Part shown: positions 33,243-44,014 of the stretch, piece by piece
Position numbering within the stretch: position 1 is the first letter of the stretch
Layout of the letters: every line of letters begins with the position of its first letter
Origin: Rugalucina vietnamica
Lineage: Eukaryota; Mollusca; Bivalvia; Lucinida; Lucinidae
Direction of reading: 5' to 3'
Assembly (NCBI GenBank): GCA_964017185.1
Contig: OZ024871.1
Coordinates: 27,938,488-28,002,487 of the forward strand
DNA length: 64,000 nucleotides
Notes under the pieces: generated by a model
What the model was told of the DNA's origin: nothing
Databases searched by the model: none
Seen by the model: only the letters and a program-made list of their open reading frames with translations
Translations under genes and position numbers: made by a program

Positions 33243-34407
33243 TTAACTTAGGCCTAACTGAGTGGCCACCTATTGGGAACATAGCTGCTCATTCGGCTTA
33301 CGAAATGTATTCATGGTATAAGTACCTTATTGTTAGTTTGTTTTTTTTCCCGCCTCGGTTTTTGGAGTGGGAGTCTTTTCCTGATCGTTGCCAACTTGTA
33401 TCTTTTTACAAACGATACCCTGTGGCGGCCCTAAAAGGTCTCCCCGTACATCATCCATAGTGCAGATTATATTTTCCTTTTGGTTCTTTGAGATCAGCGA
33501 GGGTACTCTGAAAAATCAGAAAATTATTATCAACTTAGATTCATTTTCTAACCAAGGTTTAAATATATTTGGCCCCCATTTGGTTTTCGCTAGTCTTTTT
33601 ATTGAAAACGCTGTTGAAAAATGTACAATTACAGTGATTCTGTTTGGCTCCATGTTGCCAAATCTATTGGGTCACTGAAGAGGCTTAAGTAGCCGAAACC
33701 GCGGTATGGCCCATCCCCTTTCTCACTAATATGTTCACTGCTCATAAAGGACCTCTGTTTTATTCTTATTTCCTATTACTGCAGCTGGTGTTGTGCCGTG
33801 TGGCGGCCCTAAAAAGTTTCCCCGTACATCATCCATAGTGCAGATTATATTTTCCTTTTGGCCCTTTCAGATCAGCGAGGGCATCAGTCTGAGAAATCAG
33901 AAGATTATTATTGGCTTAGATCCACCGCAGAAGCTGAGGGTGAGGTTAGGATCCTGTAAAACCGGTTTAAGCCCGCCAGTAACTTTGTGTTGCTGATCGT
34001 TCCAAGGCGATACTTCTGTGGTGGTTCTTTTTGTTTTATGTCTTGGTGTTTAAAATTTTTTATGTGCTGTTGGCGCCTTATGTATGTTTTCATATTTTAA
34101 TTATGGTAACTGAGTGGCCACCTATTGGGAAAATAGCTGCTCATTCGGCTTACGATATGTTTCATGGTATAAGTGCCTGATGGTTGGTTTGGTTTTTTCC
34201 CACCTCGGTTTTTGGAGTGGGAGTCTCTTTCTGATTGCTCCTTTTCCTGATCTTTGCTTACTTGTACCTTTTTAGATTCATTTTCTAACCAAGGTTTAAA
34301 TATATTTGGCCCCATTTGGTTTTCGCTAGTCTTTTTATTGACAACGCTGTTGAAAAATGTAAAATTACAGTAATTCTCTTTGGCTTCATGTTGCCAAATC
34401 TATAAAT

Positions 34408-34641
34408 GATCCACCGAATGGGAAAACCAACAAAATGCTTGGGTGAAAACAAAGGCGCAGATCAGCTTCGCGGTAACCGCGAAGCTGATCAGCGCCTTTG
34501 TTTTTGCTACACGGATAGTACAATCCCTCTTCTACTTAAATACAAAATTTCAAGCCTCTAACCATCTTCTGTGACTGTACAGTCCAGTTTGTATTGGACC
34601 TGGTCAGAACCCAAATTGTTGGTTTTCTTAAGCACAGGCTC
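34408..34641 (+). mobile_element. MITE-A copy 12
   Basis: Stem intact (TTCGCGGTAACCGCGAA), left terminal repeat mutated to GATCCACCGAATGGGAAAAC, flanks AAAT on both sides. Confidence 0.8.
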
Positions 34642-35010
34642 AAATGTTATGAACCACTGCAGAAGCTGAGGGTGAGGTTATGGCCATGTAAAATCGATTT
34701 AAGCCCGCCAGTTTTATATTACTGATCGTTCCAGGGCGATACTTCTGTGCTGGTTCTTTCGTCTTATGTCTTGGTGTTGAAATTTTTGTGCTGTTGGCGC
34801 CTTATGTATGTTTTCATATTTTTAGTTAATAGGTAACTGAGCGGTCACCTTTTGGGAAAATAATTGCCCATTCGGCTTACGATATGTTTTCATGGTATAA
34901 GTGCCTGTTTGTTAATTTAAATTTTTTTCCCATCTCGGTTTTTGGAGTGGGAATCTTTTTCTGATTGCGCCTTTTCCTGATCTTTGCCTACGTGTACCTT
35001 TTTAACCAGG

Positions 35011-35560
35011 TCCAAATGTCAAAATTGTGTCCTCTCTGTAACCGTGATGACGAAACGGTGGAGCATTTTCTGCTGCCATGAGGTGAACTACATAGTGTTC
35101 GTAAACCATTTGTACGTCAAATTGTGCTACTGCTGGAGTCAACGATGAACACGACGACCCGGGTTTGGGAAGGGGACGATATGGTACAACTTATCCTGGA
35201 TCCTACAACCTTGCTGTCCTGGTGTGGGACAGAAGATGAGTCAGCCCTTGATCAGCTGTTCTCAGTAGCGAGAAGTCTATGTTATGCCCTGCATGTTAGA
35301 CGCAGTGTCCTGTTAGAAACACTAAACAGGTGAACGTATAGTACTACTAACCTCCTCTTATGTGCTGAGAACTTTTAACGCTATAAACTGTAAATATGGT
35401 TATGGAGAATCCTAGCATATGTACACAGGCTATCAAACTAATGTTTTTTGAACGAGTTTCCTAAGGCAACACACCCGACAACACATCATTATCGACTACG
35501 TCAATCAACGTTGGTGGTTCTCCTAATAGAGAAGGGAATTAAACCTAAAGAAGAAGAAAG
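35011..35560 (+). mobile_element. LINE 3' end with CPLC zinc knuckle (copy 1)
   Basis: Reads CPLCNRDDETVEHFLL, the Cys/His knuckle common near the C-terminus of non-LTR retrotransposon proteins, then a stop and an open tail (VWEGDDMVQLILDPTTLLSW). Ends GGGAATTAAACCTAAAGAAG, also the end of the copy at 37337-37553. Confidence 0.65.
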
Positions 35561-35582
35561 GCTAAAAAAAGGATAGCAAAAC

Positions 35583-35805
35583 TATCGCGGTATCACTGAA
35601 ACTCCAGTATTGTCAAAGATTCTTGAATTACTACTTCGTAAGTGTGTCCGGCCGGCTATTGATAAAGTTCAGTGTGATCTACAGAGGGGCTTCACAGAAG
35701 GATCATCCTGTATGAACTGTGCATTGATTTTAGAAAAATATCTGAGAGAATGTAAAGATCTGAATAAAACAGCATGTGTAGCCTTCTTGTATGCTAAAAA
35801 CGTAC
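35583..35805 (+). mobile_element. LINE reverse-transcriptase fragment
   Basis: Frame reads YRGITETPVLSKILELLLRK, QRGFTEGSSCMNCALILEKY, NKTACVAFLYAKN: reverse transcriptase motifs 1-3 of a non-LTR element, cut off where the inverted local repeat begins. Confidence 0.75.
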
Positions 35806-36160
35806 AAGTAGGCAAAGCTCAGGAAAAGGCGCAATCAGAAAAAGACTCCCACTCTAAAAACCAAGGTGGGAAAAAACCAAACTAACAATCAGGTATTTAT
35901 ACCATGAAAACATTTCGTAAGCCGAATGAGCAGCTATTTTCCCAATAGGTAGCCACTCAGTTACCTTAACTAAAAATATGCAAACATACATAAGGCGCCA
36001 ACAGCACAAAAATATTTTAAACACCAAGACATAAAACAAAAAGAACCACCATAGAAGTATCGACTTGGAACGATCAGTAACACAAAGTTACTGGCGGGTT
36101 TAAATCGATTTTACACGGCCGTAACCTCACCCTCAGCTTCTGCAGGGGTTCATAACATTT

Positions 36161-37336
36161 AGTTAGTTCTTCGAACCTCGTGGTGAATCTCTAACTAGTA
36201 AATGAATCATCAAGAACAAACAAATAAATCATGATAAACATGCTGATGAATCAAAAACCAGGACTCACAGATTCAGTAAGCTGCCCGACGATGGAGATCC
36301 CTGGGTGCCAAATAACTTACTAACTCCGGAGCTAAAGAAAAACATCAGTTGAACCCCGGTGGGCCAAGCAACAGACAAGAAGCTCCGGCCCCAACCAACT
36401 AAAATGAATAGCTTTAAGTCGGGGCCATCATAGAGTCTGACGCCCGACCCACCGGCTGCATGTTACGTAAACTGTTCAATATCGGTTTCGGTCTCTGATT
36501 CAAAGTCTATACCAGGACGCCATTAGCTCAGGTTCCCTGTATACGAAGTGCCTCATTATTAGAAACCAGACAACCAATGAGCCGGGGCAGGCTAGTGCTG
36601 AACTCATATTGAATGCTAAGCTAGACACAGATTATGTACGAATCTAAGATTTTTAGTAAATTGTGAGAAATCATATAAGGACATGAAAAACATTCTATCG
36701 CAAACTGCAACATGTCAGCTTCGCAATCATATAATTTTCAACAAAATAGTTTATGCATTTCTCCAGGACATTGTTCCGAAAGATTTTAGTATGTATGAGA
36801 GTTGTGAAAATAGACACTGTAGTATATTTTAAGACAAGGAGATATATATTTTAAGCTATAATGCCATTACTAATGTAGACTTGATTATTCAGCAGGTACT
36901 GGTATAGAAAAAAATGCATGATTCAATAAAAATTATATAAAATTGAAATTAATTATAATCTTTAATGTACATTTTTGTGAGTAAATACGACACGGTCATA
37001 GTAGAGTTTTGGCCATATGGTAAAGATTCTTGACCCTGTTTATAGAGGGACAGTGCTCAAAAAATGAAAATTTACTTTATCAAAAACAAAGTTATTGTGC
37101 TTATCATAATTTTTGATGAAAAAATGCATTAGCAACAGACAGATGTAAATCCAAAATTGGGGCTTTCTCGATGACATGCTTCACCGTTTTCAATGAAACT
37201 AAATAGCCTTAGTTCTGGAATAAAACTGGCAAAAGACATTTGCTGTTTCCAAGTTCTCCAAAAAATCAATATAGGAAATCCAGGTAACCAGTATATGTGT
37301 AGGCACTTATATTCTTTAAAGCAACAAGGGGTGCTT
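36161..37336. other. unassigned sequence
   Basis: No gene seen. The segment 36280-36560 is less AT-rich and may be old retrotransposon DNA, but no motif is readable. Confidence 0.4.
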
Positions 37337-37553
37337 TAACCAGTTCCAAGTGTCAAAATTGTATCCTCTCTATAACCGTGATGACGAATCAGTGGAGCAC
37401 TTCCTACTGCGATGGTGTACTGGTTTTAACGAGTTTTCTACTGCAACAATACACCCGACAACACAACAGTACATCAGTACATCAATTACAATGCCTGATC
37501 AGGCAACATTGCTGGTTCCTCTGACAGGAGGAGGGAATTAAACCTAAAGAAGA
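37337..37553 (+). mobile_element. LINE 3' end (copy 2 of 35011-35560)
   Basis: Shares AACCAGTTCCAAGTGTCAAA, AACCGTGATGACGAA, ACACCCGACAACACA and the terminus GGGAATTAAACCTAAAGAAG with copy 1, but the middle has been deleted. Confidence 0.7.
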
Positions 37554-37743
37554 AGACCTCCTCAGTCAGTCATTGGTCAATATTAGCCTCACAAACTTGT
37601 AAATACCACCTGTGAATTGAAAACAAAACACCAGCTAAGAAACCGAATTCTACGTCATCACGACGGTGCGTCGCTAAGTAATCGGGGGAACTCTACGATA
37701 CAACAGAACAGAACATTGGCACACCTTCAAATATTGACCAATT

Positions 37744-37898
37744 CACCATTTTTGCATTATCGGCTGGTTTCCTGTTGACAAAAATAAATATTGGAAAAAC
37801 AGGGAACCAGAAACCCCCCTCAGGGGGGTTCTGGTTACCTGTATTTCCAATATTGATTTTTTTAAGCTGGAAACCAGCCGATAGTGCAAAAATGGTGA
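37744..37898. repeat. foldback hairpin
   Basis: CACCATTTTTGCATTATCGG pairs with CCGATAGTGCAAAAATGGTG, with a second inner hairpin CAGAAACCCCCC / GGGGGGTTCTG. Non-coding. Confidence 0.8.
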
Positions 37899-38061
37899 GG
37901 GGGGTTTACTGGTTACCTGGTTTTACCGCGGTTGTAGATACCAGAATTCTACCGCTATTACTATACAGATATACAGATACAGATACCTGATTGTTTGAAA
38001 TGGGCCGAGTTTGTTATGGGCCGAGTTGTCCAGTTACCCTTGAGGAATGATGCTCGGTCCA

Positions 38062-41000
38062 TGTCTTGGGTGATTTCAACTTCAGAGATATTGTTTGGCC
38101 AGATAGACTCAACAAACAAGGTTTTTCATTGAGCATGTCGGAAGGTGCAAAGTTGGTAGAACTTATAAGTGACCATGAATTGGAACAGGTAGCGCACTTC
38201 CCCACAAGAGGACAAAACACATTGGATTTGTGACAAGGGAAAAATAGTAAACTATGCTTTGGATGTAAAGTTGGTACATCTATACATTTCAGAAGAGAAA
38301 TGGTGGTACTATAGTTGTCCAATATGAGCAGAAGTAGTAAACAGATGTACAATAATTGTTTAAGTTGAACTCTAAAGATACCTAATTTATAACATATAAG
38401 TGTTGAGCTATTAACAAAAGAAAATGTACAAAATACTAAATTATTCATAAGTGACAATCTGGGCAGTATGATGTCCATTCTCCGAACAAAAGAAACCTTT
38501 GTAAAGAAAGTTTTACTCTCTGCATCAGATCAGTCTTAGGCTAGATTTTGGAAAGGCAACATCTTATTTCAAAGTAGAGAAAATAAGAAATAAAAAAAAT
38601 GTGACTTTAAAGTTAATTTCAAGAATGCAAGGGCTTCGGCCCTTGTTTAGAATATATATGCAAAATAGACAGGACATGTACATACAACTACATCCAGATA
38701 TATGTGTTTAAGAAGTATTAAGATGAACTAAAGTTGTGTTATATGCATTAAAAGAAATTGAAAACAGAAGAAAGACTTGCTACTCAATTCAACCTCAACA
38801 AAATAACAACAAAAACAAGAACTATGCAAAAACTTGTTTATAATCACGTCACTTCCCGGAAAATTTGTTGATATTCATTCCCCGGACAGGCTTAGTGATC
38901 ATGACATTGTCTCTGGAACTTTGAAAATAGTTATTCCCACCCCCCCCCCCATCAAGAAACCTAAGAGAAAGGTGTATAAATACCAGAAAGGTGGTTATGA
39001 ATCTATGAAAGGTGATGCCCTTAAATTTGCAAAGGAGAAATATTTCAACGGTTACTCTGGCACACGGTCGGTTCAAGAAAACTTTAATTTGATCACATCT
39101 TTTATCCAGGATTCAGTGGATAAACATATCCCATCAAAGACTAGTCGCTCAGTTTCCTCAGTCCCATGGTTAACTCCTGAAATAAGAAGAAAGATTCGTA
39201 GAAAAAATGCAACTCACGCTAAAGCGAAGAAAACTGGGAGTGCAAAATTTAGAACAAAATTTGAAACTTTGAGAAGAGAAATCAAAGCAGATATCAGAAA
39301 ACAGCATGAGTTGTATGTAAATAACTTGGTTGGTGATGTTGAGGCTAATCCAAGAGATTTTTATCGGTACATAAATAGTCAGAAAAAAGATGTTCAATGT
39401 ATCCCCCCTTTGAAAAAGCGAAATGGAAGTGGTCTTGCTGAATCAGATTTTGAAAAGGCTTGTGAATTCAATGGTCAGTTTACGGATGTGTTCACCAAAA
39501 CTGAACATAGCCAGGTCCCCCTTTTGAATAGAAAAGCCCCGTTCATGGAAGACATAGTGGTATCCAAAGAAGGTGTAACAAAACTTCTGAAAGGTTTGAA
39601 CCCGTCGAAAGCTTTAGGTCCTGATGAGCTTCATCCTAGAGTCCTTAAGGAATTGGCATCTGAGCTAGGTCCTGTTTTTGCACATCTTTTTCAACAGTCA
39701 ATAGACTCGGGTGAAATCCCCAAAGAATGGTCTTTAGCAAACATTTGTCCCCTGTTCAAAAAAGCTGACAGGTCTCTTGCTTGCAACTATCGTCCAGTTT
39801 CCTTGACCTGCGTACCCTGCAAACTTCTGGAACATATAGTGTGTTCTAATATCATGTCTCATTTGGATCATCATAAGCTTTTGTCAGACAGGCAACATGC
39901 ATTCAGGAAATCTCATAGTTGTGAAACCCAGTTAGCTACAGTGATTGATGACTGGGCAAAAATCTTAGACAATCAAGGTCGGGTTGATACATTTATCTTG
40001 GATTTTGAAAAAGCTTTTGACACTCCTCCGCATGAACTCCTTAAAAGCAAATTGTTCAGTTATGGAATTGGTGGGAAGACAATTAAATGTATTGATGCCT
40101 TCCTTTGCTATAGACAACAAAGAGTTGTGGTTAATGGCGTTAAATCAGACTGGGCTCCTGTTGTATCTGGTGTCCCACAGGGCACCGTTCTTGGCCCCTT
40201 GTTGTTTTCGTTGCATATAAATGATATCACCTCAGATATTGAATCGGAAATCAGACTGTTTGCTGATGATTGTGTTTGTTATCGTGAAATTAAGAATGTG
40301 GAGGATACAGTGAAACTTCAGAAGGATATTGATCGATTAGGTAGTTGGGCCAGGAAATGGGGTATGAGATTCCAACCTGTCAAGTACAACATGATGCAGC
40401 TGACAAATAAACGTACTAGTAAAATTCAGGCTTCTTACAAGCTTGAGGGTACTGTGTTGGAAAATGTTGAGAGTATCAAATATCTTGGTGTAACAATAAC
40501 TAAGGATTTAAAATGGAATAATCACATCAGCAATGTGTGCACCAAAGCCAATAGGACCCTTGGTTTTTTTTTAGACGAAATATGTTTTCTTGCCCCCAAG
40601 ATGTGAGAGAAGCTGCCTATAAAGGTCTGGTGAGACCTATCTTCTGATACTGAGTCGATCAATTTCTGATCATCACCTCAGGTGTGGGGTGGGTGGCTAA
40701 ATTTAGAATTTAGTCAAGGGAGAAAATCATTTGGGGTGGGCCATTAAAACTATTTACAAGATATAGATAGAGACATACTAAAACGCATGCCTCTGGGCCT
40801 ATGATTAAATAGAAGCCTTAAATTCCTCAATGGTCTTAGATGAGACCACTGAAGAAGGGAGACTATTCCAAACCGAAATAGTTCTGGGGAAAAATGAGTT
40901 TTTCAGGGCATCACTATAGGCAAATTGTCTTGTATACTGTAATTCATGCGATGCCCGAGTTCGCCTTAGGTTGGGTGCCGGGGTCAGGTATTTGTCTTTA

Positions 41001-41935
41001 TCAAGAGACACTGTACCGGAGTGTATCTTGTAGAAGAAGGTTAAGGAGGACAGCTCTCTGCGGGACTGCAGGGATGGCCACTCAAGCTCGTCAAGCATAT
41101 CACCGACGCTACTGGAGTTCCTCCATCTCCTGCAGGTCCACCTGGCTGCAGTCTTCTGCACCTTCTCCACCTTAGCAGTCTGAGTTTCATTATAGGGATG
41201 CCAAATAGGAGCTGCATACTCAAGTTGAGGACGAACCAATGTTTTGTATGCAACTTCTTTTGTATGCCTAGGTGCAAATGCCAAATTGCGCCGAAGAAAG
41301 CCCAAAGTCTTAGTTGCCTTGCATGTAATTTCTGAAATATGTTGACCCCAATCAAGGTTGTCTGTGATAGTTAAACCTATTCTTGAATATGGTAGCTCAG
41401 TTTGGGACCCTCATTATGAAGGTCTGATAGAGGATTTGGAGAAAGTGCAAAAGCGTGCGGCTAGGTTTGTAACTAGGAACTATACATATGAAAAAGGTAG
41501 TACGACTGACATGCTTAAAAAACTAAAATGGGAATCCCTGCAGAAAAGAAGGAAGGATAATAGAATTATATTGCTTTACAAAGGTCTAAAAGGGAGAGCA
41601 AAACTACCCACGGATGACCTTATCCCCAAAAATAGGCGTTGTAGGAATCAACACTCCTTGGCATTTCAGATGCCTTCAGCAAGTACAAATGCCTATTTAC
41701 ACAGTTTCTTCCCCCAGACCATTAGAGATTGGAATGAACTCCCTGATTCTCTGATCTCCTCTGCTGAATTGTCAGATGATTGTGTGTCTAAATTTACTTC
41801 TCTTGTGAGAGCTCGGGACTAATCCCCTCCGTTCAAGCCCCATCCCCCTGGTGTGGTATTGTCAGTTTGACGTTTCACCAGTAAACTATTCTGATTCTGA
41901 TTCTGATTCTGAACTCCTACGCAAAACTTTCCTTT
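38062..41935 (+). mobile_element. LINE-A: non-LTR retrotransposon with EN and RT domains, interrupted twice
   Basis: 5'-truncated. The endonuclease segment reads VLGDFNFRDIVWPD and, after an AT-rich interruption at about 38231-38840, SDHDIVSG. The reverse transcriptase is open from 38834 to 40606: LDFEKAFDTPPHEL, VVSGVPQGTVLGPLLF and the catalytic FADD (RLFADDCVCY). A T-run near 40565 shifts the frame, then an inverted LINE (40641-41374) interrupts it. The C-terminal part resumes at about 41375 (ILEYGSSVWDPHYEG ... VQKRAARFV) and stops at 41820. The 3' tail is (ATTCTG)n. Domain order and tail suggest the CR1/Jockey group. Confidence 0.92.
40641..41374 (-). mobile_element. LINE-B 3' fragment inserted in LINE-A
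   Basis: Minus strand reads LGFLRRNLAF-type sequence: FLRRNLAFAPRHTKEVAYKT, LVRPQLEYAAPIWHPYNETQ, VEKVQKTAARW and SLPSSVVSSKTIEEFKASI. The target duplication ACCTAT stands at 40635-40640 and 41375-41380, so the 5'-truncated copy entered LINE-A after LINE-A was in place. Confidence 0.9.
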
Positions 41936-42300
41936 TATAAGGAAACCTTACTCGATTTGGCAAGGATTAGACTAATTTTTAGAACATTCGGACCGTTCAC
42001 TTATTTCACTTCCTTTTTTACACTTCCGGAGTAGTCATCCAGGTTGTTTTTCTTATGAAATTGAAAATAATCGCAGTTTATCTTTGTAATCCGTTCATTT
42101 TCAAATGTATATATATTTCCTTAATGAAAACTGATACATATGCGTCTATCGAATCCTTCAATTTTTGTATTTTATCACTTGGACATTGCCAATTCGATTT
42201 TTGAAATTTGCTCGTCAGTTCTGAAAATTATGCCTTTAGAGACAAATTTAAGTACCCAGATAAATCCTAGACAGTGACTCGGATCCGCCGTTTTTCTAAA
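41936..42300. promoter_or_regulatory. candidate RPS14 promoter and untranslated exon 1
   Basis: Unique DNA between LINE remnants. At 42008-42042 a pyrimidine tract (CACTTCCTTTTTTACACTTC) runs into CGGAGTAGTCATCCAG|GT, which looks like a ribosomal-protein TOP start with an ETS-like CTTCCGG and a splice donor. RPS14 needs an untranslated first exon because its ATG lies one base after an acceptor. Speculative. Confidence 0.25.
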
Positions 42301-42716
42301 GAATTACAAGATACACTCCGGTACAGTGTCTCTTGATAAAGACAAATACCTGACCCCGGCACCCAATCTAAGGCATACTCGGGCATCACATGAATCACAA
42401 TACACAAGACCATTTGCCTATAGTGATGCCCTGAAAAATTCCTTTTTCCCCAGAACTATTCCGGTTTGGAATAGTGTCCCTTCTTCAGTGGTCCTATCTA
42501 AGACCATTGAGGAATTTAAGGCTTCTATTTAAATCATTGGCCCAGAGGCATGCGTTTTAGTATGCCTCTCATCTATATCTTGTAAATAGTTTTAATGGTC
42601 CACCCCAAATGTTTAATTTTTCCTTGACTAAATTCTAAATTTAGCCACCCACCCCACACCTGAGGTGATGATCAGAAATTGATCGACTCAGTATCAGAAG
42701 ATAGATAGAATTAAAC
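42301..42716 (+). mobile_element. LINE-B family 3' fragment
   Basis: Encodes SLDKDKYLTPAPNLRHTRAS and VPSSVVLSKTIEEFKASI, followed by the same 3' UTR as LINE-B (CCACCCACCCCACACCTGAG, TTGATCGACTCAGTATCAGA). Ends in a short GATA-rich tail. Confidence 0.85.
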
Positions 42717-42727
42717 TTTTTAAATAT

Positions 42728-42917
42728 GTCTCCCTGATTCACTTATCTCCTCCCTGATTCACTTATCTCCTCTGCTGAAATGTCTGATGACTGTGTGTCC
42801 AAGTTCGCTACACTCGTGCGTTCAAGGGACTAATTTCTCCCCCATCCGAACCCCCTGGTGAAATAATGTCATTTGGCGTGTCACCAGTAAACTATTCAGA
42901 TTCAGATTCAGTCGTGA
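42728..42917 (+). mobile_element. LINE-A family 3' fragment
   Basis: Matches the last codons and 3' UTR of LINE-A (CACCAGTAAACTATTCAGAT), starting with a doubled TCCCTGATTCACTTATCTCC. Confidence 0.8.
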
Positions 42918-43019
42918 GTTTTTAAAAAAATCTTCTGAACTATTTAACAGTGGTGAAAAATTATTCAAATCGGTCCACAAATAAAGAAGTTATGCTCTGT
43001 TAATTATCAGTTCTATGGA

Positions 43020-43093
43020 AGCGAGGTAGCCGAGGGGTTAGCGCACTGGCTTCTTGTGCTAGAGGTCCTGGGTTCGATCCCCGCCCCGCCTAC
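43020..43093 (+). repeat. tRNA-like sequence (pseudo-tRNA or SINE head)
   Basis: A box TAGCCGAGGGGTTAGCGC, B box GGTTCGATCCC and a 5-bp anticodon stem (CTGGC/GCTAG) round loop TTCTTGT, which would give anticodon CUU. The acceptor stem has several mismatches, so it is not called as a working tRNA. Confidence 0.55.
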
Positions 43094-44014
43094 ACCTCCC
43101 AAGAATAATCAGAAATTGATTGATAGGAGTAACAAGAAAACAAAAAAAAAGTTATAGGAAACTCATCAAAAGACAGAAATTGTGTCGAAGGACAGAATAT
43201 CTGTCGTTTGACAGATAGATGCCATACAAGAAAAAATTGTTTGTCCAAAAAACTGCACCTAAGTGCTTGTAGAAATCTGTAATTTTCGCTCTAAAAAGTG
43301 AAAAAAAGAAGTTCCTTGTATAGTGCATTTTCTGCGGAATTCTCAAAATCAGATGAAAAAATACACAGTACCAAATGTGCCACTAAAACCCTTAAAAGAG
43401 AGATAAAATATGTCCAGATTTCACTTTTTGGCAAAGGTGAAGGTCATGTGAATTAGACTGGATCCCTTTCAATTTCATGTTTAAAGAGTCACTTTGAAAT
43501 GTTCCAGCGTCTGCTATGGTAACAGTAGCATACAATACATACTTTGTGAAATCTTTCTCAGGTGCAGGTCAGCTGTCTGGCAGACTGCAAGTTCTTGCTG
43601 GTCAAACCCCAATTCTGTAGGACAGTTCTATATGTTATCATTGTAATTTGGAAATTTTTGCCGGACATTTGTCTGACAAAATAAAATATTTTGTCAGGCA
43701 GAATGAAATTTTGCTGGTTTGACAGACAGACCGACACTTTTCGTGAAGACTGACAATATTTACATTGACAACTAATGTACGGAGGACTCAATGCATGAGT
43801 CACTTGATACAGATTCCAAGTCATTTCGTGCTTACAGACTTACAGTAGTGTTTGGTATATCGCTGCAGCCCTAATAGATATATAGACATACTATAAATTC
43901 ATAGACATACTATAAATCAAAATCTTTGCCCTACCTGAACAAATTTGGAATACACTGTCACAGCTGATTTGTTGATAAAATATTTGTTTCCAAAGCATCT
44001 ATACTGAAAGGTTA

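Larger units (their letters stand above)
32721..36160. repeat. cluster of local duplications
   Basis: A unit of roughly 360 bp (TGCTGTTGGCGCCTTATGTA, ATTCGGCTTACGATATG, CTCGGTTTTTGGAGTGGGA) occurs at about 32721-33410 (split by MITE-E), 33925-34285, 34652-35010 and, inverted, 35806-36160. A second unit (GGCGGCCCTAAAA...GATCAGCGAGGG) occurs at 33421-33528 and 33796-33904, and a third (TCTAACCAAGGTTTAAATAT) at 33545-33665 and 34276-34402. Probably pieces of one or two older transposons. Confidence 0.7.
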
